DNA of 8,969 bases from assembly GCA_041674565.1 (NCBI GenBank), contig JBAYVQ010000037.1, forward strand, positions 1-8,969. Reading direction: 5' to 3'. Below, one piece after another: positions 1 to 8,400 of the stretch. This DNA is from CALMFT01 sp041674565. GTDB taxonomy: Bacteria; Patescibacteriota; Gracilibacteria; Absconditabacterales; Absconditicoccaceae. Every line of letters begins with the position of its first letter. The first letter of the stretch is position 1. The notes under the pieces were generated by a model. That model did no database searches and was not told the origin of the DNA. It saw nothing but the letters and a program-made list of their open reading frames with translations. A program made the translations under genes and the position numbers.

Positions 1-249
1 AAAGCGAGTCTGACTGCGGCCGCAACCGATGCTAACAATGAGATCGCAAAACTCGAAGAAGCGTTGCGATTGCAGCGCGAGAAACTGGCAGCTGCCCAAA
101 AGGGGCTTGGTGAGATTGATGCCCGATTTGCTCCCGGTCTGACCCAAATTGAAGGCAACCTGGCGGCCAATGATCAGGCCAAACAAACGATGGTTGACCG
201 CATCACTACGGTTGTCGCGAACCTCAAAAAGTTTGTGACCGCCGCCTGA
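1..249 (+). CDS. C-terminal fragment of an Ala-rich, probably coiled-coil protein (5' end outside window)
   Basis: The frame is open from base 1 with no start required, so this is the 3' part of a gene, 82 codons to a TGA at 247-249. The visible product is hydrophilic and rich in Ala, Glu, Lys, Gln and Leu, with heptad-like spacing (for example LEEALRLQREKLAAAQ at about residues 18-33) suggesting a helical coiled coil. I recognise no family. Where it ends depends on the code: with the standard code at 249, with code 25 at the TAA 280-282, adding 11 residues that look non-coding. I chose 249 because composition becomes AT-richer just after the TGA. Hand counts give 50% and 57% GC for the first two 60-base lines, against 37% for a sample line inside the window (5401-5460). 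None of its four visible Gly codons is TGA, unlike the other genes. It may be foreign DNA or an assembly join. Confidence 0.5.
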   Translation, partial: KASLTAAATDANNEIAKLEEALRLQREKLAAAQKGLGEIDARFAPGLTQIEGNLAANDQAKQTMVDRITTVVANLKKFVTAA

Positions 250-294
250 TCCGCTCCATCCACACATTATTACTGTTTTTAATCCACTATTACC

Positions 295-319
295 AAACAG
301 GAGTGTTGTACTCTTGTTT
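295..319 (+). other. Hairpin immediately upstream of a terminator
   Basis: AAACAGGAGT (295-304) pairs with ACTCTTGTTT (310-319) around the 5-nt loop GTTGT, giving a 10-bp stem with one G-U pair. It sits directly 5' of the terminator hairpin. The two stems together could be a composite terminator, a 3'-end stabiliser or the remnant of a small structured RNA. No known riboswitch or sRNA family is recognised. Confidence 0.45.
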
Positions 320-320
320 A

Positions 321-344
321 GCCGGCTCAAGCGCCGGTTTTTTT
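321..344 (+). terminator. Intrinsic terminator after the first ORF
   Basis: CCGGC (322-326) pairs with GCCGG (333-337) around a 6-nt loop, followed by seven T (338-344). This is the classic Rho-independent form, oriented to end transcription of the ORF closing at 249. The stem is all G and C, in contrast with the AT-rich terminator at 852-888. Confidence 0.75.
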
Positions 345-345
345 A

Positions 346-373
346 TTGACAAAAAATATCGTTTTGTTATTAG
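346..373 (+). promoter_or_regulatory. Possible promoter for the small Cys-rich gene
   Basis: A perfect TTGACA (346-351) begins just after the terminator T-run. A weak -10-like TATTAG lies at 368-373 after a 16-nt spacer. Other AT-rich candidates (TATTAT at 404-409, TACAAT at 411-416) lie closer to the start codon and could be the real -10. It is a guess from consensus only. Confidence 0.3.
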
Positions 374-423
374 CAGGGGACTACGATGTAGATTCTGATT
401 ATTTATTATGTACAATATGACTT

Positions 424-780
424 ATGAACAACAAAGAGAAAGTAACGACGTTTGAAGTACCAGGTGTTAGTGATGTGAAGGTGGTTTGATTGCCTACCAG
501 TACAGATAAGTGAAGATGGACTGGCACTTGTGATCGCTGCAAAGTACAAGTCGCGGGATGTTTGCAGTACGTAGCTGAAGATGAGTTGTGATATCATCTT
601 TGCATAAAAGCACATCAAGATGGTGTAGAATACAATTGTCCTTACAGAAAAGGTCATGCAACTGCTGAGGCTTACGCTGCAGATAGACAGAATTGCATCC
701 CAGGTACTTTATTTTTTGGAGATAATGAATACCAAGTGCTTACCAATCCAGTAGTAGCGGATTCTCAAACAGCTGAGTAA
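424..780 (+). CDS. Small cysteine-rich protein of unknown function (118 aa, code 25)
   Basis: It reads from ATG 424 to TAA 778-780, with three in-frame TGAs (487, 511, 589) read as Gly. The product has a CxxC pair (Cys36, Cys39) followed by Cys46, Cys60, Cys72 and Cys91 and by His58, His64 and His78. That pattern resembles a metal-binding zinc-ribbon-type fold, but I cannot assign a family. There is no signal peptide or membrane segment. The start is not firm: the frame stays open upstream to a TTG at 346, which would add 26 residues, but that TTG lies against the terminator T-run with no room for a leader, so ATG 424 is preferred. No clear Shine-Dalgarno is seen. The gene stands alone, converges on trhO with stops about 10 bp apart, and is followed by a strong terminator. 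With the standard code it is only short fragments. Confidence 0.6.
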
Positions 781-789
781 CACAAATCG

Positions 790-1959
790 CTAACACTCGC
801 AATCGATATATTCTTCCTTTTGACTGGTAAGATGGGTCCATGTAAGGCATGATAATCTGGAATCAAGAAAGTTTCAGATTATTTTTTTATATTCCTGTTC
901 TGTCTCTTCAGTCTTTCCGCTTTTTTGCTTTTCCGCTTTTATTTCATCTCTTATTTTCTGGTAATCCCATTTATCAAAACTGGCATTTTTGACCCTGAGG
1001 TCTTTCTTGGCATGCTCGTAGCAAGCTTTGGAACAAAATCACAGATGCTTGCGATATGCTGAGGGTTTGCAGATGATACGAGCGTTGCAAGGGGAGTAGC
1101 GGCAGTTTTGAATATTGTCGGTCAGCTCTCCTGTGTAGATGCATTGTCCGATGGTGGTATGAGTTTTGCTGTCGCCTACATGCGTACTTACTCTGCCGTC
1201 AAAGGTGTATAGATTCCCCAATCGATTTCCGTCATTGTAGCTGTTTATATATTTTACGATACCTCATTCGATACTATAGAAATTGTCCAAACCATGCTTG
1301 TGCAACATGACAGCAAGTTTTTCACATCTGATGCCACCAGTACAATACATGATAACCTGTTTGCCTGCGAATCTTATTTTATACGCCTCGATCAGCTTAT
1401 TCATCTCGCGAAAATTGACGGTGCCCGATGGGATCGCGTGCTTGTAGTGACCAAGCTTGTATTCGTAACTATTACGCATATCTAGCAGTACAATATGATC
1501 ACTTGGCTTGCCCTTGATGTGGATTTCTTTGCCTACCACGCCGAGCTGGATATCGATATCTGTATCTCGATTATCAATGATGCTTTTGACTTGTCCTATG
1601 CTTGCTTCTTGTCTATAGGTAGCCACTTCTTGAGGAGTAACAGGATAGTCCAAAGCGACGATCTCATCACGATATTTACAGATCATTTTGTCAAAATAGT
1701 ATTGATCTACCTTGGTAGATTTGATCTCTATATCGGGGATGTTTTGATAGTAAGGCTTGGATGATAGGTATAATTGATAAGCTGAAATTTGCCCTTGATT
1801 CCCCGTCAATGTTGCAGAAATCCCTTCAGGTCAGATGTAAATTCTGCCTTTCATGCCGATATCACTACAAAATCTGCCATGCTCCCCTATGTGTTCTTGG
1901 ATATTGGGTATGCTCACGAATGCATAAAATGTCAGGAGGGTATACTGATTGCGTTTCAT
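790..1959 (-). CDS. trhO: tRNA uridine(34) hydroxylase, rhodanese-domain family (TrhO/YceA)
   Basis: TrhO enzymes hydroxylate U34 in the anticodon of certain tRNAs to 5-hydroxyuridine, a wobble modification made in the cytoplasm. The product is 389 aa, from ATG (1957-1959) to TAG (790-792), with in-frame TGAs read as Gly. An N-terminal domain contains GRIYIGPEGIS, the counterpart of the family's GRI-x-x-AxEGIN segment. The rhodanese domain has LLDMRNSYEYKLGHYKHA and NFRE, then the signature CTGGIRCEK; Cys206 is the predicted catalytic cysteine and Cys212 the second conserved one. The Cys-rich C-terminus (GQCIYTGE, NCRYSPCN, FCSKAC) is also typical. A charged tail of about 60 residues beyond this is not typical, and its last part overlaps the neighbour's terminator. 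AGGA lies about 10 bases upstream of the ATG, a modest ribosome-binding site. An upstream terminator (1963-1992) separates it from the preceding gene. The family is clear; the exact C-terminus is less so. Confidence 0.88.
852..888 (+). terminator. Intrinsic terminator of the small Cys-rich gene, lying inside the trhO 3' end
   Basis: ATAATCTGGAA (852-862) pairs with TTTCAGATTAT (872-882; one G-U) around a 9-nt loop and is followed by a T-run to 888. It is oriented for + strand transcripts, about 70 bp after the stop at 780. The opposite strand of this hairpin encodes the last part of trhO, so one DNA segment serves as terminator for one gene and coding sequence for the other. Confidence 0.75.
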
Positions 1960-1962
1960 TAT

Positions 1963-1992
1963 CAAAAATCCTGCTAAAGAGATGGCAGGATT
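1963..1992 (-). terminator. Intrinsic terminator of the 249-aa gene, just upstream of trhO
   Basis: Read on the minus strand, AATCCTGC pairs with GCAGGATT (8 bp, 10-nt loop) and runs into TTTT, only a few bases before the trhO ATG. It follows the stop of the minus-strand gene at 2026. Because it lies between that stop and trhO, the two genes are probably not a simple operon. The same hairpin, which contains the AGGA before trhO, could instead modulate read-through or initiation. Confidence 0.65.
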
Positions 1993-2025
1993 ATTGTTAT
2001 TTTGACGCTTATTTCAAGATACCTC

Positions 2026-2775
2026 TTATCGTGCCATATCCATATCGTCATCTGGATCGTATTCACTTTTGTCTACTATCATATCTATTGCTTCACCGAT
2101 ATGATCATGAAAATATCATCGTTGGCGCATGACGTTGATGATTTTAGCTCTGTCGTTGGTCAACTCATAACGAAAGCCATTGAATCACTGCTGGCTTTTT
2201 TGACTATCGTGCTCTATGGATAGAGAAAGTATCTTTCTAGATCATAAGGATAATCATACCCGATATGTTTTGTCGCCGTTGTTATCGTATAATTCCTCTT
2301 TTCGTAAGTGATCTTTGATTCATCAGATTATCTTTGATGGATCTTTTACCAGCTTGAGATCTTGGATAAAAAACTGTATATCGGCAAATGATCGCTTGGT
2401 GGGGAACTCGAGCATACCACTGGCTTCACGGAGTTTGATGTTGACGTACTCTGCTTTTTGGGTAGACAGTGCATTGTCCTCTAGTTTACTAAAGATATCA
2501 CTAAGATAATGATTATCATGGACACTATCGACCTCATGAAAGTGCATATTCATTTGGCGCTCTAGATTTATTTCCTTCATGATTTGCTCTGAGTATTTGT
2601 GGATGAAGGTCTGAAATACGGGCATAGCAGAGATAGCTTCAAAAGGCATGATGCTGTCTAGTAGGCATAGGTCAATATATCACCTAAGAGTCCTGTACTG
2701 TGGATCGTGTTCGGGGATGAGACTTTTGATGATTGGTAGATGTTCTTGTTTGAGTTGAGATCCTTTGATCGCCAT
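2026..2775 (-). CDS. Hypothetical protein, 249 aa (code 25)
   Basis: It reads from ATG (2773-2775) to TAA (2026-2028), with in-frame TGAs at 2680, 2323, 2320 and others read as Gly. The product is soluble-looking, with mixed charge, many His, Asp and Gln, and an acidic tail (DPDDDMDMAR). There is no signal peptide, membrane segment or motif that I recognise. The first 130 residues look mostly helical. The frame is open further upstream, past the divergent uvrA start. A Shine-Dalgarno-like AGGAGGG lies on this strand near 2821-2829, followed in frame by no ATG until 2775, so a non-canonical start such as ATT upstream cannot be excluded; ATG 2775 is the conservative choice. The gene is divergent from uvrA, with 88 bp between starts, and ends in its own terminator. 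Function unknown. Confidence 0.7.
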
Positions 2776-2863
2776 AATGAAGGGGATAGTAATTAAATTT
2801 GATAATCTGAGATGAATAGTTACCCTCCTGTAAACGTTTATCCCAATAAAAAATATACACACT
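2776..2863. promoter_or_regulatory. Divergent intergenic region with a 10-bp palindrome
   Basis: These 88 bp separate two divergent starts and should hold both promoters. TAAACGTTTA (2831-2840) is a perfect 10-bp palindrome and a candidate operator. TATACA (2854-2859) resembles a -10 box but is only 4 bp from the uvrA ATG, which would imply a nearly leaderless message. No uvrA Shine-Dalgarno is visible. No SOS-type LexA box is recognised. Confidence 0.3.
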
Positions 2864-4480
2864 ATGTCAACAAAGAATACCAAAAAGCAGGCATTAAAAA
2901 ATACACATTCTTACAATATTGCTGATTTACAAAAAGTTCCTATCGTGCAATTGATAGAAATTTTGGATAAATACCAAACTACGAGTGACCAACCACAGTT
3001 ATTGCTCGAGAGGATACTTAATCCTTTATTGGAAAGATGTAGGACGATTCAATCTTTGTGATTGTGATACCTCAATCTTTCTCGTGCCATGGAGACGCTC
3101 AGTGGCGGAGAAATACAGAGATTGAGATTGGCAAAACAACTGGGTAATAAGTTGACGGGCATTATCTATGTGTTAGACGAACCTACGATTGGTTTAGATG
3201 ACAATGAAATACAAAAAGTGATCAGAGCGATAGGCACACTTAAAGATATGGGTAATACTATTGTGGTAGTGGAGCACAATGAGGAATTCATACAGGCTTC
3301 TGACTGGGTGGTGGAAATAGGTCCTGGAGCGGGGGATTTTGGTGGCAAGGTCATTTTCAATGGTACCTATGCTGATTTTCTCAAATCAGATTGCTTGACT
3401 GCTCAATATATGAGAGGAGAAAAGAAAGTGAATGTAACATTTAATCATAAGCTGAAAGATCACTACCTTACGGTAAGGGGAGCTAGTATGCATAATCTGG
3501 ATATCAAAAAACTCGATATCAATTTGGGATCCTTTACAGTTATTACTGGCCCAAGCGGCGCTGGTAAGACTACGCTCTTGCACCATACCCTATTCAATTT
3601 TCTGGAAAGTAGACAAAAGTACGTGCAAGGATTTGTCCGTATGCATATGCTCAAGAAGGGTATCAACTGGTCGGATATCGTGTCTGGTCAGGTTATTCGT
3701 AAATCTGAATTTGAAAGTGTAGAAGAACAGGCTATGACTGCTTTTTATAAAGAGCTTCAAGTAGATGGAATAGTCTGACGGGAAAACGTACAAAATGTAA
3801 TCTATGTGGATCAGTCCTCTATCGGTAAGACGCCAAGATCATGTCCTGCTACTTTTATTGGTATCTTTGATAACATACGTAAGATATTTGCTGGCTCTTC
3901 TGAGGCAAAGATGCTTGGTCTCAAAGATGGACATTTCTCGTTCAACTCAGACAAAGGAGCTTGTACTGAGTGTGAGTGATATGGTCAAAAAAAGATCGAG
4001 TTGCAATTCTTACCTGATACCTACGTACCTTGTACCTTATGTAAATGACATAGATACAAATCTGAAATTTTGGGCATCAAACGAAATGGTAAGTCCATTG
4101 CTGATATTTTGGAAATGTATATCCACGAGGCCTACGATTTTTTCTCTGAGATAGGGTTTATACAAGATGAACTCAGACTGATGTGCGATATCGGATTGGG
4201 ATACCTTAGGATGGGTCAACCAGCGCAAACGCTATCAGGCTGAGAAAGCCAAAGACTCAAACTCGTAAGACACTTACTAAAACAGTATAGATGACATACC
4301 ATTTATTTTTTGGATGAACCTACGGTAGGTTTGCATCCAGAAGATATCCAAAAACTCTTACTTGTATTGAAGCAGTTCTTGGATAGAGGAGATACAGTAT
4401 TGATGATTGAACACGATCAGTCACTCTTGCAGTTTGCTGATCATGTCGTTAGATTACAAGATGGTAAGATAGTGAAGTAA
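2864..4480 (+). CDS. uvrA: UvrA-related ABC ATPase lacking the N-terminal half (538 aa, code 25)
   Basis: UvrA is the damage-recognition ATPase of nucleotide excision repair. The ORF runs from ATG 2864 to TAA 4478-4480, with seven in-frame TGAs (3059, 3065, 3776, 3977, 4046, 4241, 4292) read as Gly. In order: the end of ABC module I, with signature LSGGE (79-83) and Walker B VLDEPTIGL (from 103); a complete module II with Walker A GPSGAGKTT (229-237); the DQSSIGKTPRS segment; a zinc finger with Cys367, Cys370, Cys390 and Cys393; a second LSGGE (457-461) whose fourth residue is TGA-encoded; Walker B FLDEPTVGL (near 482-490); and the EHD switch histidine. Usual UvrA is about 930-950 aa. Here the first Walker A, the UvrB-binding and insertion domains and the first zinc finger are absent, and an in-frame TAA at 2831 bars extension. 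The missing half may be encoded elsewhere, or this is a decayed copy or a specialised paralogue. It is tail to tail with the next gene. Confidence 0.85.
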
Positions 4481-4487
4481 GTATTTT

Positions 4488-5456
4488 TTATTTTGGAGTG
4501 ATGCTATAATCTTTGTGTACTATATATCGATTCTCTCATATTCTGCTCATTGCATATAATTCCTGCAAATCATTTTTGAATTTGAACCTGGTCACTTCGT
4601 CATACATACAGGGGACTACTTCTTTGCAGTTGCCCGTTTTCTCATCCAAGTGGAGTAGTCACCATTTTTTGCCATTTCTAACTAGTATGTGTCCTAGCGC
4701 ATCTACATTTCAGGGCATGCAGTCGTACTGGTAATCCAATATGATCTTTCAAGAAGGACTCATGATCCCGTTTTTTCAATCTTGCACTATCCTTTTGTAC
4801 CCAAACGGTTTTCAATTCTTGAGAAGGTTATGATAACTATCGGGTTCTTGGTCTTCTGCAAGTGCTGCAAATATATCCTCGTTGCGATCATCAACCGTGA
4901 CTTCCCGTCATTGCACTGGATCTTTTCATTCTAGTATAGCACCGTGAGGGATACACAGATAGTTAAACGAGCATGTTACCTCTTGAGATGATGTATCGGC
5001 CAGTTGTTCCATATACTTTTTGTCGATATCAACACGCTTGACCGTGAACACTTTACCTTTTAGTCATGGATGTTGTTTTATATTGTCTGGATTGTCAAAA
5101 AATATGGTGCTGAATCCAAGCTCAGATTCGTGTCATGTTAGTGCATACAATGTACCAAGATCGTTTTTTACAGCGTTTAAGTTATCGCTTTGTAGATAGT
5201 AAGTACTTATATTGTTTTTACTAAAAACTGATACGGTAAGTTTATCTCATAGGAGTGCGAAACTACTTGTCAACGATGATCTTATGCCATCGGTATCTGC
5301 TCATGTTATAGCAATATACTGGCTTCAGCTCTTAGCAGTACGCAATGTTGTCGAACCCAAACCATAGAGATTTGTCGTTGTTGCTACGTCAAATGGATTT
5401 TTCACCTTATTGATTTGAAGATCGTATTGCTGTGTTGCTTTATTGTTGTGGTTCAT
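4488..5456 (-). CDS. WG-repeat-containing protein of unknown function (322 aa, code 25)
   Basis: It reads from ATG (5454-5456) to TAA (4488-4490), with about a dozen in-frame TGAs read as Gly. The C-terminal part (about residues 218-292) shows two units of the WG beta-repeat type, a Gly-Lys-x-Gly turn followed by a strand and a Tyr-Asp: DGKNGIMSPSGKIILDYQYD (226-245) and NGKKWGLLHLDEKTG (261-275) leading to CMYDEV (283-288). WG repeats are usually binding scaffolds of unknown ligand. The N-terminal 200 residues match nothing I know. No signal peptide or membrane span is seen. The ATG lies 42 bp after the stop of the giant gene on the same strand, so the two are probably one transcript. No Shine-Dalgarno is evident. 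The 3' end is only 7 bp from the uvrA stop on the other strand. Confidence 0.75.
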
Positions 5457-5498
5457 GGGTATTGTGATAGTAAATAAGATATTTGTTGTGTATTGCTT

Positions 5499-8400
5499 TT
5501 ATGGTAGCCTACTTCAGAAATTATAAATGTCTCCAGCAAGATCTGTAATATAGAAATGTAACTTGATAGTTCAATCTGGTAATACTTTTATTCATTGTAT
5601 ACCTATGTTGTACTTCAGGCAACTACTTCTGGATGCTATTGATGTATCGAACTCATCCGTTCTTAGACCTATGCATTTTTTGAACTGCTCTCAATATATT
5701 GGATCGTTACTAAGTTGCATATAAATCGCAGTGCATATGGAACTTGCCGTATTGTTATCAATAGTAACGTCGCCACTCCACGTCTCTCAGGAAACAACAG
5801 AAGCAAGTTGAGGGTACTGTGCCCATGAAGGATTTGATGTGACTACATTATTATCTGCCCTCGTTATGGGCGTGGATCAAAGATCAATGATATCAAATTC
5901 TATTTGTGATATTTGGTGTGACATGACCTCAGTTCATTTTCTGAGCCCCATTGACCGCGGTTCGCCATTGGGTCTATTTAATGTTCTTCTGGCGGTGTCT
6001 ATTTTGCTTACGTTACTCATAAAGGTGTGGTATCTTTCTAGGTATTTCTTGAAATTTCTTCTTACCTCTTTTCTATTCCTATTCTTACCTCTTGCTGCCA
6101 TATTATTCAATTGGTAATCTTTGAATAACTTTCGCGATTTGCTCACTGGGTCATACATAATTCATACATACGATTCATCTCCAGAAGTATTTTTTTCTGG
6201 GTTTGGCTCTGCACGCGAAAAATAAATGGCACATTCTTGATCTTCATTTAGCTTTCACTCTTTGATCAGCGTTTCTCTTGCTTCGTTTGCTCTTTGCTCT
6301 AGGCTATTTCAATAATTCTTTGCCTCTCGTTCACCACTTTTATCTACACCTTCAAAAGGTATGCTTCTAAATTTGTCTCAGGTTATAAGTACTATATCGG
6401 ACTCATTCCAGCTTACCTCTATTTGAGTTACTCATCGCTTAGTCAGTATATCTTTTATATCTCTGACTTGGTTTGCATATCATTTATCTGGTAAATACTT
6501 CTCAAATAATTCTTGCAAGAGTTGTGATTTGTACTCTTGTACCGCGTCTTCATCCATATTCCCATCCACTGTCTCACTGATCTCTCCGATAGCTATAATT
6601 GCATAACCCAATGTGTCATATCTTGTCCCATCTACCATGATTCATCATGACACTGACATGCTCATAACAAATGGTTTCATGTCGCTTGTTCTGAGTCCGC
6701 CAAGTAAGTAAGTCATTACTGCCATCCTGTCAGCATTATCTAATCACCTGATATTTGCAACAATAGGTTGATATTCGGCATCAATATCTCATCTTCTTGT
6801 CCCTTTACTCTGATAAAAAATGGGGTAATTATGATTGATATCAAATCATACTTTGCTAGCCACTTGCAGTGGATCAGACATTGGTATAAGCGTCCCTGTC
6901 ATAGCATCATGCAAGAAATATTCTATATTGCCACCGATATCCGTAAGCACCAATCATTCGCTAGTGACTCTGATGTTGGGCGCTTGGATGTGACGTGGTT
7001 GTACTTGTGAATTTGGGTTCTTAGAATGTATATAAGCTTCCAAGGCTTTTTGGATTTCTTGTATTCTTGGGTCATTGCGTTCTAGATCTGTGCCATCCAC
7101 GAATGGCATCACTACCCGTACCTTGTTTTCATATTCTTGAGACACGATAGGGGTATCCACTAGACGTATTGGTGTGCCGCTGGCAGTACGCAAGTTACTT
7201 GTTGCTACATATTGTGCAAAACCAGCTTGCGCTGCATAGTAATTATCTATTTGCTGTTTATTGAGATGTGGTTTGTATCGTTTGATAATATATTGTTTGC
7301 CATTGTGTTCTACCTTATAAACCCATGAATCTGTCCCCTGACTAAATTCTTTTATCTCTCCATTGTTTATCTCCGCGATTCGTCACTGTAAAATTTCATC
7401 ACTTACTTCATTGGTTTCTGGTTGTTTTTCTACGGGTTTGATCTCCGTAGTTCGTGTTTTCACTTCTGTGTTGCTGTTATCATTTATGATTTGTATTGTT
7501 CATGTATTTGGGCTAACAATTGCTCTTCGTGTTCATTCCTTCGCGCCTCATGTATTGTCGTTTCGCTGTGTGTTACTGGGTGCTACGGCGAAGCCATATC
7601 CATTTATGCTTGACACCACGGCTCACCTGAATTGCTGAGTCTGGCTCAGAGTAATGTGATCGTCGGCCATATTTCGACCTCACATGACATATACTTCACA
7701 TTTGTCTTTGTCTTGGATAGATTTCATTCATCAGATTATCCCATCTATTTTTGCTGGATCTGTTTCGTGTCCCATGTGTGCTACGTGATATCTGTTTCCT
7801 GTTGCGGTGGGTTCTACTACTATGATACCAATGCATGTGTTAAATGGACTTATTCCAAACGCTTCACGTGGGTTATCAAATACCTGATAATGATCCATTT
7901 CTACCGTATTGTTATTCCCATCATCTGTTGTTTCTGCCACACTTGTTACCAGATTAATATGTATGATATTTCATTCTGCATCGTGTGCCGTAAGGGTGTT
8001 TTCTCATTCCTCTATGATGACTAGATTGTGATATCTCAGGACATTTGTCCAATCCGCTTGGCTTGGTCCACTACTGTTATTGTAGACTCTTCCTTGGTAG
8101 TTATATACTGTTCTTCATCCTTCATCTGTATTGGGTTGCTCCCTAAGATGATATGCAGAGAATTCTGGATCATGTTGGATGTTGAGCATACCAGATGGGG
8201 CATTGGTCGCCACAAAATGAATCGCATTCGTGTGTGTTATTCAGTTGATGACTTGTGTTCCGTTCGCAGTGAAACTACCATCGGTATTCTCAACGATAGT
8301 TCGCACATTGTTTCAACCCTCTTGAATGGTATTTAATTGATTTATGATAAGCTGACGATTTGATGCTTGTCCATCAGCTACAGTAGGATTGCGGAAGTAT

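Noticed and set aside
346..423. Upstream TTG start extending the Cys-rich protein by 26 residues
   Set aside because: The TTG is part of a consensus -35 and abuts the terminator T-run, leaving no room for a promoter or leader.
2776..2883. Upstream extension of the 249-aa minus-strand protein into the start of uvrA
   Set aside because: It would overlap the divergent uvrA start, and the added residues look like translated intergenic DNA. ATG 2775 is simpler, although the AGGAGGG near 2821-2829 keeps a small doubt.
2864..4480. uvrA as a pseudogene with several nonsense mutations
   Set aside because: All internal stops are TGA, none is TAA or TAG, each sits at a glycine position where it can be judged, and there is no frameshift.
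4481..4500. T-rich stretch after uvrA as an intrinsic terminator
   Set aside because: There is a T-run but no convincing hairpin before it, and it overlaps the end of the opposite gene.
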